DNA from: Liquidambar formosana
Taxonomy: Eukaryota > Streptophyta > Magnoliopsida > Saxifragales > Altingiaceae
Reading direction: 5' to 3'
NCBI GenBank assembly: GCA_039720395.1
Contig: JBBPBK010000104.1
Location: forward strand, 62,001-126,000
DNA length: 64,000 nucleotides
Part shown: positions 1 through 10,234 of the stretch, piece after piece
How positions within the stretch are numbered: the stretch's first letter is position 1
How the letters are laid out: the number at the start of each line of letters is the position of its first letter
The notes under the pieces: generated by a model
Databases searched by the model: none
What the model was told of the DNA's origin: nothing
Seen by the model: the letters and a program-made list of their open reading frames with translations, nothing else
Program-made: the position numbers and the translations under genes

Positions 1-199
1 ACTTGAAAAGCATGAAATGATGAATGATTAGTTACTAATTGAATCATTAGTTGACTTATAGTGGTATTTACAAGCTTACTTTGACATTTGCTTTGTTAAA
101 GGGCTTTATCTTTAGATGATGGAAGGATGATGCTTATGGTATTTGTTTGGAACCATGGAATTTTATATTCCTTGATTTCTTGTGAGTGAATTGCTATTG

Positions 200-804
200 C
201 TATCTATTTCTTGAGGAAATTATAGCACGTTGGAATTGATTGGGTGTTCTTGATTATTTTTAATCCTCAGGTTAAAATAAAGCTTTGTTGATTGGGTGAT
301 GATTTGTTGAATGCTTGGGATGCTTTGTAAGGATCATGAAATTGTTATTTCTTGATTCTTTATGATGAATTGACATTGCTATTAATTTTTTGAGGAGATT
401 ATAGCATAATTGGAGTGTGTGCCTTGCTTAATTTTAACAAAGATTATTAAAATAAAGCCTATAATTGCTCGATTGGAATTGGTTTTGGAAGTATGTTTAA
501 ATGACTCTTTGAGTCACATACATGGATTGTTTTGCATTGCTCTTAATTTCTTGAGGGAATTATAGTACAATTGGAGTACTTGCTTTGCTTAATTTTAACA
601 AAGATAGTTAAGATAAAGCCTATGATTGCTTGGATAGAAGTGTTTGTGATAGTATGTTTAAATGACTCTTCGAGTCACATACATGAATTGCTTTGCATTG
701 CTATTTATTTCTTGAGGAAATTATAGTATAGTGGATTGTTACCCTCACTTAATTTTAACCAAGTTGTTAAAATTAAAGCTTCATGATTTTGTTTAGTAAG
801 CATG
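200..804. repeat. Degenerate tandem repeat, ~160-180 bp period
   Basis: At least four diverged copies recur, anchored on TTGAGGAAATTATAG-like words near 211, 391, 551 and 712. Each is followed by a TTTTAAC...GTTAAAA inverted repeat, and from about 490 on by GACTC/GAGTC arms. The first ~200 bp look like further decayed copies. No coding potential seen. The placement directly before a Tat-type LTR recalls the 3' untranslated repeats of such elements (inference). Confidence 0.75.
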
Positions 805-1183
805 GTGTGTTTAAATGACTCTTGTAGTCACACACAACCCCCTATCTTGTGCGTGTCCTCATTAGAGAGAATGAGCATACATTATAGAAGCATATGTGTC
901 CCTATTAGAAAGAATAGGCATATGAGAGCATAGTGTGTTTAAATGACTCTTGTAGTCACACACAATCCCCTATCTTGTGCGTGTTCTCATTAGAAAGAAT
1001 GAGCGTACATTATAGAAGCATATGTGTCCCTATTAGAAAGAACAGGCGTATGAGAATATAATGTGTTTAAATGATCCTTGTGGTCACACACGCCCCCTAT
1101 CTTGTGCGTGTCCTCATTATAAAGAATGAGCGTACATTATAGAAGCATATGTTCCCCTATTAGAAAGAATAGGCATATGAGAG
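805..1183. repeat. Three-copy 128-bp tandem repeat abutting an LTR
   Basis: Units start at 805, 933 and 1061, an exact 128-bp period. The third is cut 5 bp short by the LTR starting at 1184. Each unit holds several short inverted repeats: GTGTG...CACAC with inner GACT/AGTC, CTCATT/AATGAG, and CCTATT/AATAGG flanked by CATATG. Copies differ by a few bases. Confidence 0.9.
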
Positions 1184-4174
1184 TGTCACACCCCATTTTT
1201 GTCACCTTAGCTAGGATATATCATTTCCTGTAGGATTTTGAGTCTTTTTTGAGTCTAGTCTTTTGCACTGAGTTTCTATGGCGTTGAATATCATGTGTAT
1301 GAATTTTGAAGTGATTTGGAGTTCATTTCGATAGTCAATAAGAACTTTTGCGACTTTAAGGGCATAATCGTCTTTTAAGCCGTATATTTTCCATTTGACT
1401 TTGGAATGAATCCCGAGTCATTCCCTCGAGTTCATATGGTTTTATAGAGTCTGTATATAGGTTCAATTTCATGAATTAATGGTTTAATACCAATTCGGCT
1501 CATAATGGTTCGAGTTGGCTAAAAGACCCTTTCTTGGTTTGCTCAAATTGACTCATAAGACCCAACCAATTTTATCTCATTGGGCTTTATTTATGTCCTA
1601 AACATCTCTAGAAAGATCGATTTTCGATTGGGAAAGCATTTGGTTCGACCTTGTATACAAACCCAACTTAGCAATGGTGAGGCACCACGGTTAACCACTT
1701 TTGTAAAACCTAACCATGCACCCATGGTTGAGGATTTTTGTAGTAAAATGCCTAAAAATGTGTTCCCCTTCGAAACACGGTCGTTTTGGCTTTTATTTCG
1801 TCAAAATCGGACTTAATTTAAAGATTTTAGGACTTCTGAAGCAAGTAGAAGTCAAAACCGAAGCGGAAAGGGAGAGGCCTCGGGTAACCGTCCGGGGCTG
1901 GACGGTCAGCCGTCTAGGCCCAGACGGCTAACTGTCCAGGCCTAGTTGGTCACCCGAGGATTCCTTCTTCAACTCAACTTCTGACTCTCTCTTCCCTCTT
2001 TTGATGGTTTCCTCTGCCAAAACAACTTGTTTGCTCTTAGAAGTGTGTAAGTTTGAGTTGTTTGAGCACCAAGAGAGTCTCTAATAGCCCTAGAATCATT
2101 GTTTAATGAATTAATCTTAGCCATTGGTTTAGGGGGTCAGTTCTCTATATAAAGGACATGATATTCAGCACATAGGGGAGGTTAATTGCACTTTACACTT
2201 AGAGAGAGAGGGAGCTACGAGTTTGGAGAGCTAGAAGGACATCAAGAGGAGGCTCTTCAACCCCGAGCAAGGAAAAGAACAAGGAGTTTGAAGACAAGGA
2301 AGAGTCTACAAGAGGTAAGCATGCGCCTTTAATGCTGAACATGAGTTTTCTGCTTCTCCTCCTTCTCCTTCTCCTTTTTCTTCTTGGAAAGTTATGGTGC
2401 ATGAAATAGCTTTTCTTATGGTTTAAATTCAATGCTTGTGTGATGTTATATGAATGATTTTAGGATAGTTTATAGTTTTATATGCTTGATAATCCCTGGT
2501 TTACTAAGGATTTGATAGTATTATCTTTTCTATCCTCTTAAATCATGCATAGTTCACATGTCTAGGTTGCTGTGATTATTATCATGAGTTGATGCTCTTG
2601 TTAGTTAATATATATTATATGAATGATATTCATGATGATTTGAGCATGTGTTAGAGTCATTTAGTAGGGTTTTATGCATAGTTGTGAGATTAGGGTTTCG
2701 ATAACCCTAAAATCACATAGGTCTTATATAGCATGCTTAGCTTAGCTTTTTGAGTTGTTTCTCATCATAGCCATTCTATCTATGCTGCATATAGTTGAAT
2801 CATGCTAGGTTTGCATTCATATAGTATATTTTATAGGGTTTTTGGAGACATTATCCTTTTCTAAGGATAATTATCCTTTTCGTTGAGTGGGGTTTCGCAT
2901 GAGAGCCTTGTGTGATGTGTTTAAGCATGAAATCACTTCTATTGTGTTCTAGTATATATATTTTACGTAGGATATGATAATAGCACCTCCCCATAATGAC
3001 TTTTTTACGTGAAATTATCTTAGGATAGTTTCGCTTAAGAAAGCTCGCCGTAGGAAGGTCTATTTTTGTATTTTACATAAAATATCATCCTTTTGGTTAG
3101 AATAGGTTTTGATATCATGTTTATTGATCTTATTGGAGTCTCTCATGATTGTTAGTGTGTCTTTGGTAGGTTTTTATGCATGTTAGTCAGGTCATTGCAT
3201 GTAGGATTGAGTTAGAGTCCTTAATTATTCATTATTCTTGTCGTTTGCATGATAAATGGATGATTTTAGGCCTTGTCATGGTTCTGTCCAGATTAGTATA
3301 TTACTCTCTTTGCATGATTTTGTGCACTTGTAAGGGTGCAAACAGGTACAAAGCTTGTCCTATTGCAAATAGGGCTGCTATTGCTTGAAATTGCTAATGA
3401 TAGGAGCTTTTGCGCTCAGATAAGTAGGGTTTGAAGGTGCCCCAATTCACCTTTCTTCTTCTTTCTTTTCTCTTCTCCCTTCTAGGGTTACTTCTTAATA
3501 CGGGCATATGGTAATTATCAAGGGTTTCCTTTAATGATAAAATTCTATTTTTTTTTTTATCAAAGCTTTCCTCTCATGGAAGTTTTCAATTTTGGATTAA
3601 ATCAATATATTTTCAAATGAGGAAACCTAGGGTTTTTACCATAGGTTTGTATTAGGTTGTAACCCTATTCTTTTCGAAGTATGTGGACTTTGATCCATGT
3701 ATTTCGCTGCATGGTACGTAGGCGCTCTTCGTGAAGCTCAAGTCCGTCCTAGGATCCAAGTATCCTAGGCGTTTCTTTTCTTTTCTTCTTTTTTCTGTTT
3801 TGTTTTCATTGTGCATGGTTGAGATGATTGGATGGAATATATGATATGCATGCTGCTTTGTGATGATATATGATGATATTTGAGTGGAAAAGATCTTAAG
3901 TTAGCCCAATTAAATTAAGAGACTAACTCGGGCGATGTGGGTGCCTATGGGCTTTACCCAGAACCTTCCCACATCGTAACTTAGCCCCCGAATCCAATTT
4001 TTTGGTTTCAAAGACTTTGCTTTTCCTTTAACGGAGTCATGTGGTTTTGAAAATAAAACATTTTTGTGGTTTTCCTCTTTTCCCTAAAAAATGAGGTGGC
4101 GACTCCTTTTTGTTTGTTGTCTTTCACCTATTCTTTTTGCCAAACCCTTGTGGGCCGTTTTTCCAGGATTCACA
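1184..4174 (+). repeat. 5' LTR of E1 (Tat/Ogre-like Gypsy)
   Basis: The LTR begins TGTCACACCCC and ends GGATTCACA, and is followed at once by a primer-binding site. Its 3' part is clearly related to the E2 LTRs: AGGGTTTT...CCATAGGTTT, then GTGGACTTTGATCCATGTA and GGTACGTAGGCGCTCTTCG. Length is 2991 bp, against 2814 in E2. No second LTR of this element is in the window, so its age cannot be estimated here. The small ORFs inside are low-complexity and not credible. Confidence 0.88.
2145..2155 (+). promoter_or_regulatory. Putative TATA box in E1 LTR
   Basis: CTATATAAAGG lies about one third into the LTR, followed by a GA-rich stretch. This position suits a U3/R boundary promoter. Inferred from sequence only. 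Confidence 0.55.
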
Positions 4175-4208
4175 GTTTGGCGACTCAGTTTGGCGACTCC
4201 ACTGGGGA
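4175..4208 (+). other. E1 primer-binding site with a partial duplication
   Basis: Immediately 3' of the LTR, GTTTGGCGACTC occurs twice (4175-4186 and 4188-4199) before CACTGGGGA. E2 has a single GTTTGGCGACTC followed by CGCTGGGGA. This is the usual place for a tRNA-primed minus-strand start; Ogre-type elements are known to use an Arg tRNA-like primer (family knowledge). Confidence 0.75.
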
Positions 4209-4880
4209 TGTCGAGGGCTAGACTCATTTAATTTGATTGGGCTAAATTAATTTATTTATTGTTTAATAAAATTAATCACTTGCATCCGCTTGATTTTGTG
4301 CTTTCATTTATTGCATTGTGTGCGCAACTGTTGCATAATCACTCGATTGTCCCTCGATGTATCCTTGCCAACTGATGGCCTAGTTCGACCTTGGTTTTCC
4401 TAATTCCATGTGTTGGGCAAAGCTATTAAACCTCTCTTGCCAAGTACCCTTGGGTATATCAAATGGATCAATCACGTACTGTTGGACCCACACGACATTC
4501 CTGATGTCACATGTGGTTAGGTATAAAGTTTGGTACAAGCAAAGTTGAGGACCCTAGCCTACCCTCTTAAAAGAAAGAATTGCATGTAAATGGACCTTCT
4601 ATGACACCGTCGGATCACCTATATGCACACACATTGTTGTGATGATATGCTGCCGTGTTTGTGATGTGTTGCCATGCTTCATTGATTGAGTGGGTAATTA
4701 AAGGAAACTTTGCATCCTACATCCTTAATACGTACCCTTCCCCATGACCCCCGCAAGGGTAATTGGTTAAGAGAACTAATTAAGGGTGTACGTTGTAAAG
4801 ATTTTGAGATAATTATGGAAGCTTAGGATGGACCCTTAGGCTGAAAAATTGAGTGTTTCCCTTATGTTAGAGGGAGAGAC
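4209..4880 (+). other. E1 untranslated leader
   Basis: About 670 bp between the primer-binding site and gag. It is homologous to the E2 leader, sharing CCCTCGATGTATCCTTGCC and the CACGTACTG...TGGACCCAC segment. No ORF of note. Confidence 0.7.
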
Positions 4881-7862
4881 GTGCTGGCTTGGATCCGTAA
4901 TCAACAAGGGCGCCTAGTCAGTGCTGATTCTGTCACTGAGTCGGATATGGCCGAGGAAAGAACTAGCAACGAGGGTTTCAACCTTGAGGCCACTTTGAAA
5001 GCTATTATGGAAAAGCTTGATCACACTACCTAGGTATTCGAGACCGCACTCAAGTTAGCTTAAGACATTCAATAGAAGAACTCTGAACCTGAATCTAGGG
5101 CCCGTGCCACTGATAACAATCAAGGATCCAATGATTCCGAATCTGCTGAGGAACCATTAGGAGAGGGGGGAGAACCACCCAAGACCAAGGAAGGGGAAAC
5201 CAAAGCCACATCAAGAGAGAACTCAACCGTCCTGGCAAACAAGGTCGAGGCCTTAAAACAAACTCTGAAGGGAATCCGCAGATCTGATGATATGGTGGAC
5301 ATCCATACTTTGTCCTTGTTCCCAAAGGCTCGCGTCCCGTTACAATTCAAGATGCCAGAATTGGAGAAATTCGATGGGATAGGCTGTCCTAAAACCCACC
5401 TCAAGATGTATATGCGAGCTATGCACCCTCGAGGGGCGAACGATGAGTTATTGGCTCAAATGTTTCACGAGTCATTAGCAAGTTCTGCCTTGAAGTGGTT
5501 TTTGTCATTAGAGGAGAACAGAACCAAGACTTGGGAGGATGTATGCAATGCATTCACGGACCATTACAAGTATAACACCGAAGTGGATGTCACGCGAAGG
5601 GATTTGGAAACCACTAAGCAAGGGGTTAATGAGACTTTCTCCGCCTTTATCACTAGGTGGAGACAAAAGGCTTCCAAAATGACAGACATACCGAATGAGG
5701 AAGACCAGATTCAGTTGGTGGTGAAGAACTTGCTGCCCGTATATCATAAGCATCTCTTTGCTCACTACTTTCTGAACTTCAAGGCTCTTGTCGGGGCTGG
5801 CACACAAGTTGAAGATGCAATCGCCGATGGAACAATCAAAACGGAGGAGGTCCAAAGGAGTCAAAGGACAAACTTTGGAGGAAAACCCAATGTTGAGGTC
5901 AATACCATTACCCAACCCGCTCACCCTTTCTCCCTAAATGACTCCACCTCACCTCGCCAATTCACTGAGCTATACATGCCACTCGAAAGAGTCTTTGAAA
6001 AACTGAGAAGCCATGACCTCCTGAAACCCCTCGACCCAAGGCCTCTACCAAACCCATTACCCAAAAGCTACAATGAAAATGAGTATTGCAAGTTCCACCA
6101 AGCCAAAGGCCATCCAACCAACCCTTGTTATCGCCTCCGCCATGAAATCCAAGATTTGCTTGACAAGCAGATCATTTCAACACCCACCACACCAAATCGC
6201 CCAAATGTCACTCGAAATCCCCTCCCCACCCACAATGTGCCTCCTCCCAACAACATAAATGCCATCGAGCTTGGCTTGTCCCAATCCCGTCAACCCATAA
6301 GGCAATACACACCACTTCCCATGACCTTGACTCAAGTTTTCCACCAATGTTGTGATAAAGGGCTCATATTGGCATGCCATTCAAAGCCGAGGCCTTCGAC
6401 TCCTCACCAATTCTGCTTGTACCATCAGGCGCCTGGACATGATACGGAGAATTGTGTCATATTGAAAAAGGTAGTTCAAGACCTTATTAATCAAAAGGTT
6501 TTGGTATTGCCAAAGAAGTCCATGCAGCGACAATTGAAAGAAAGGTTCGAGGCAGGAGATCCTAAAGTGGATTTGTTGGGAGAGTCGTTCGGAAAGTTTG
6601 ATTACTATGTACTCTACCCCGACCCCATCCCTGATGAGCCTATAATCCCCACAGGTTGGGATGAGTTACTAGAGGAAGTCCAAATGGAGGAGATCGATAC
6701 CATCACATGGGATGATCTCATGGGTGACGTAGGTGAGATTGATGATATGTGGATGAGTGATGATGAGGTAGAGCACATAACTAGATGGGGTCACCATTTC
6801 AAGCCTCCGCACTTAGATTCTGACAACCCATTGGGGGACTTGGAAGGTAATCGCCACCTCGACCTGCAAGAAGAGGAGGACGAAGTGCTTAGGCAATTGA
6901 GAAAGACTAATGCCAACATCACTATATGGGGTTTGCTCATGGCCACTTACAAGCACAGGCAGACAATCTTGAAGTTGCTCAACCAGATACAGGTTCCCAT
7001 CGACACATCTCTGAAAAATTTGGTGAACTTGGTGAATCCAACCTCGAAGAACTCAACCATTGTATTCTTAGAAGCAGACCTACCTAAAAGTGGACCTAGC
7101 CATTCACAAGCCATGTACATCATTGTCGACACCATGGGAAAGAGAGTTTCAACAGTCCTGATCAACAATGGTTCTACTCTTAATATGTGCCCTCTCAGAA
7201 CTACCACCGTCTTGGGATTGGATCCAACAGACTTCATGCCATCCGGGTAAACAGTGAGAGCCTATGACAACACCCGCAGAGAGGTGATTGGAGTGGTTAC
7301 TTTGCCATTGATTATGGGGCCTACAGAATTCAGAGTGGAGTTCCAAGTGTTGGATGTCCCGTCGTGCTTCAATCTCTTGTTGGGGAGACCTTGGATTCAC
7401 CCCGCAGGGGCCGTACCCTCTTCATTGCACCAAAAAGTCAAGTTCCCTTATGAAGGGGCCATCGTCACACTCCAAGGTGATTATGACTTGAAGTTGTCGG
7501 GGGTACCCATTTGCGAGATCAAGCCCGAGCCCGCTGGATTACCATTGTCCGGATTCGAGTATGTTCAATGCATAGAGAAAGAGCTAGAATAGAGAGAGTT
7601 GATACCTCTTGACTTTTTCCCTCATGACAACTTACATGTGGGGAACATAATGAAGAAAATGAGTTTCTTCCCAGGCATGGGACTAGGACGCCGCAACAAG
7701 GCATACTAGTATCCGTTCAGAGCCGCATTGTCACCTACACCTTCAGATTGGGGTATGAGCCTTCCAAAAAGGACCATATGGAGATGTTGCAGAGAAGCAG
7801 AGAAAGGGTCAAAGCAAAAGCAGAAGGGAGGGTGCCAGATATTCGAATCTCGCCATACCGAC
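4881..7862 (+). pseudogene. E1 gag-protease, broken and truncated
   Basis: This is the Gag and aspartic protease region of a Tat/Ogre-like Gypsy element, colinear with E2 13847-16609. In-frame stops occur at 5031, 5061, 5073, 7248 and 7590; the longest open stretch is 5292-7250. Visible parts are the capsid-like core starting MPELEKFDG, two knuckle-like motifs spaced C-x2-H-x4-H-x4-C (CKFH..., CLYH...), and the protease. In the protease the usual D-[NST]-G triad reads INNG, so the catalytic Asp is itself lost. Past 7592 the sequence still codes in pieces (PLDFFPHDN, FFPGMGLG) with a frame change. The element is then cut at 7862 by the LTR of E3, and its RT, RNase H and integrase are not in the window. 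Clearly dead. Confidence 0.9.
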
Positions 7863-7926
7863 TGTGTGGAAATATCTTTGAACCGAGGTTTCAGCTCGGG
7901 ATGGAAGGTTCAGACCTGAAACGCTG

Positions 7927-8067
7927 ACACGTGGCGAAGGCAATTCAACCAGACCAACCACAACGTATGTTTCGTCTCCCATGATCCAGCTCGGGTCAAG
8001 GAGTTAAACCACGATATTTGACACGTGGTTAATACCACACGGTAGGACCTGCTGCAAATCACGTGAT
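7927..8067 (+). promoter_or_regulatory. Cluster of three CACGTG (G-box) cores in E3 U3
   Basis: ACACGTGG occurs at 7927-7934 and 8021-8028, and palindromic ATCACGTGAT at 8058-8067. All lie 250-390 bp upstream of the LTR TATA box. CACGTG is the core of plant G-box/ABRE elements bound by bZIP and bHLH factors (family knowledge). Function here is inferred. Confidence 0.55.
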
Positions 8068-8316
8068 CTCCCAGCTCGGGACCTTACTCCCATCTCGGGA
8101 CACCTGTCCTATGACTCACACTACAATCCAAGTCCTACTACAGTCCAAAACTATCACAGCAGCTGTAATTCTTGACACAACAGTTACTAGGAACTATGGT
8201 TCCATGACTAACTATGATCAACAAACCATGGTCAGACGGTTATGGGTAAACCATGGTCAGATCTGACCTAACCAAGGCAGTTACCTGACCTCACATGGTC
8301 AGTCCGTACGGGTGGG

Positions 8317-8325
8317 TATAAAAAG
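8317..8325 (+). promoter_or_regulatory. TATA box of E3 LTR
   Basis: TATAAAAAG sits in a GC-richer context about 240 bp before the LTR end, a normal place for a Gypsy LTR promoter. Confidence 0.65.
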
Positions 8326-8560
8326 AATACGATACAGCCTAATTTGGTAAGCTACAGTACCCTAATTCTTTGAGATTCATCTTCTTCCTTGCCTCATTCT
8401 CCTTAAATAGTTTTCTGACTTAAGCTTTGGAGAGGGCACGGCCAAAACCCACCTTGGCCTACCTCTGACCCATTTTCCAAGCTTGTGATTGCAGGTCCAG
8501 GCGAGAGAGCAAGCTCCCTCATCAACACATAGTTTGGGGCGCAGATTTTACCCCGTACAA

Positions 8561-8580
8561 TTTGGCGCCGTCTGTGGGAA
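8561..8580 (+). other. E3 primer-binding site
   Basis: TTTGGCGCCGTCTGTGGGAA starts 1 bp after the LTR. This motif is common in plant Tat-clade Gypsy elements (family knowledge). It differs from the GGCGACTC site of E1 and E2, so E3 belongs to a separate lineage. Confidence 0.8.
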
Positions 8581-8593
8581 CCATCGCGATAAG

Positions 8594-9931
8594 ATGGCTA
8601 CACCACCTCCGCCCACCTATGGGCGAACAAGATCTGGAGCAAACTTTACTCGTGTAGACCAAGCCATTGCAGGCGATGCTGGGAAGATAGCAGAAACCCA
8701 TCCTTCGCAGGCAAACACACCATTACCTGCAGTGGGAACTAGTCAGCTTCCTTCAATTCAGCAATATCAGATCTCCCTGAAAATGTCCGCTGTTCTACAT
8801 TCTCTCGATGACCAGCCTGTTCTGAAAGCTGCATTTGATAGGGCTGTGACAAACAACCCTAACCTAGCGGCGGTGGTGGAACTCATCGCAACAATGCAAT
8901 CGGAGATTCAATCGGCGCAACTTGCAAAGCTAACTGCAGAGCAGAACTACCACCGCTACCTCCAGCAAACTTTTGTCCCTCGCGGGGTCAATTTTGTCGC
9001 TGAGGAGGCTAGCCAAACAAGTCCACTCCGCCGCACCAGGCACCAGGAAAGTTCACCAAGACCTGGAGTCTCGCACCACCACCATCGCAGCAGACGCGAT
9101 GACGAGCCACGATTAACTGGTCCAGAACCGAGACATTCAGGAAGGGGAGATGAACAACATCATGCGTTGGTTCAGAGATCCCCTGAGCGCAACTCGAGGC
9201 ATTCAAATCATTCACGAAGGTGGAATGAGGACCACCCAAGACCTCATGCTCAAGTACGTTATGGGAATGAAGCTCACAGAGACGGGAGACGCTATCACAG
9301 GTCTCGATCTCTTGAAAGAAGAGGGGAGAAAAGTATTGGGGCGACGAATAGGAAGCATTCTCGGTCACCCAGGCGTGAAAGAAATGAGGAAGAAGCCTCC
9401 AAGAGACATTGGGGTAACTAGAGTAGAGGGGGAGAGAGACCAGAGAGTGTTGCTGTGGCTCGGAGTCCATTCACGAGGTGGATTCAACGGGTCCCAATCC
9501 CACGAGGGTATTCCGAGATAACTTTTACTTTTTACTCTCTTTTAATAGACCCCGATCATCATTTAAACTGTTACTTGCAACGAATGTCATTATATGCTGG
9601 AAATGAGGGTTTTCTCTGCAATATATTTCCTATGAGTTTGGGGGAAGTGGCTCTCAAGTGGTGGGCCAAGATTCCAGATGAGTCTATTGACAGCTGGCAC
9701 GAACTGAGCAAGCTGTTCAAGAAGAGGTTCATCACTAGCTGCAAATTCCCGAGGACCATGCAGAACCTATACGAGCTGAAACAGAAAGATGGGGAAGGAC
9801 TTCGGGAATATTTTCAAAGGTTCTGGGAGGTTTATAACAAGATCGACGACCCCATTGAAAAGAATGCCATGGATCTCTTTCGTCTCGGGCTGAGGAAGCC
9901 ATCACCTCTGTTTAAGGAGCTCACTGTTAAT
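8594..9931 (+). pseudogene. E3 gag, 5' part (one stop, then interrupted by C1)
   Basis: The first ATG after the primer-binding site opens a frame to a TAG at 9419-9421, and the same frame then continues to the C1 insertion at 9932. The N-terminal part is rich in R, H, S and E, with repeated RR/HH clusters around 9060-9360. After the stop comes a conventional plant Gypsy Gag core (RMSLYAG, GEVALKWW, FKKRFITS, LREYFQRFW). The coding frame resumes exactly at 36529 once C1 and one TTAAT are removed. Because the frame stays open on both sides of the TAG, a single CAG-to-TAG change is the simplest break. Not functional now. Confidence 0.87.
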
Positions 9932-10234
9932 TGTTGGGAATCAAACTAGAGAGGAAAAATACAAAGGCGGAATTTAAAATTTTTCCTATGATTCCCAAAC
10001 CCATAAATCTTAATTATGCTTAATACAAAAAACCATAAACCTAACTACCAAGAGAATTAGGGTACTTACAGTTGAACAAGTCTTCTCCTTTATGCTCCAA
10101 GCTTTGTCTTCTGATTGAGCAGTCCAAGTGCATTGCCTCCAACAGTATCCACACCTAGCTTGAGCAAGTTGTCTTTTCCTTCTTCTTCCTTAGGGTTGCT
10201 AGAGGTAAAGAAGAGAGAGAGAGAGAGAGAGCCT
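9932..10234 (-). repeat. C1 3' LTR, first piece
   Basis: Begins TGTTGGGAATC and runs to AGCCT after a (GA)n tract, where E2 inserted. It continues at 27331. The right C1 LTR is uninterrupted at this point. Confidence 0.93.
10230..10234. other. E2 target-site duplication, left
   Basis: AGCCT here and at 27326-27330 flank E2. The intact C1 right LTR holds one AGCCT at the same place, confirming the empty site. Confidence 0.95.

Larger units (their letters stand above)
7863..8559 (+). repeat. 5' LTR of E3 (Tat-type Gypsy)
   Basis: A ~697-bp LTR ends CCCCGTACA just before a primer-binding site. The left end is set at TGTGTGGAAAT, where E1 coding similarity stops; it could instead be 2 bp further right. 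It contains a TATA box, three CACGTG cores, three copies of CAGCTCGGG with a CATCTCGGG relative, and three copies of CATGGTCAG. The matching 3' LTR and target duplication lie outside the window. Confidence 0.8.

Noticed and set aside
2199..2432. Arg-rich minus-strand ORF in the E1 LTR
   Set aside because: The Arg run comes from a CTT/CTC low-complexity stretch.
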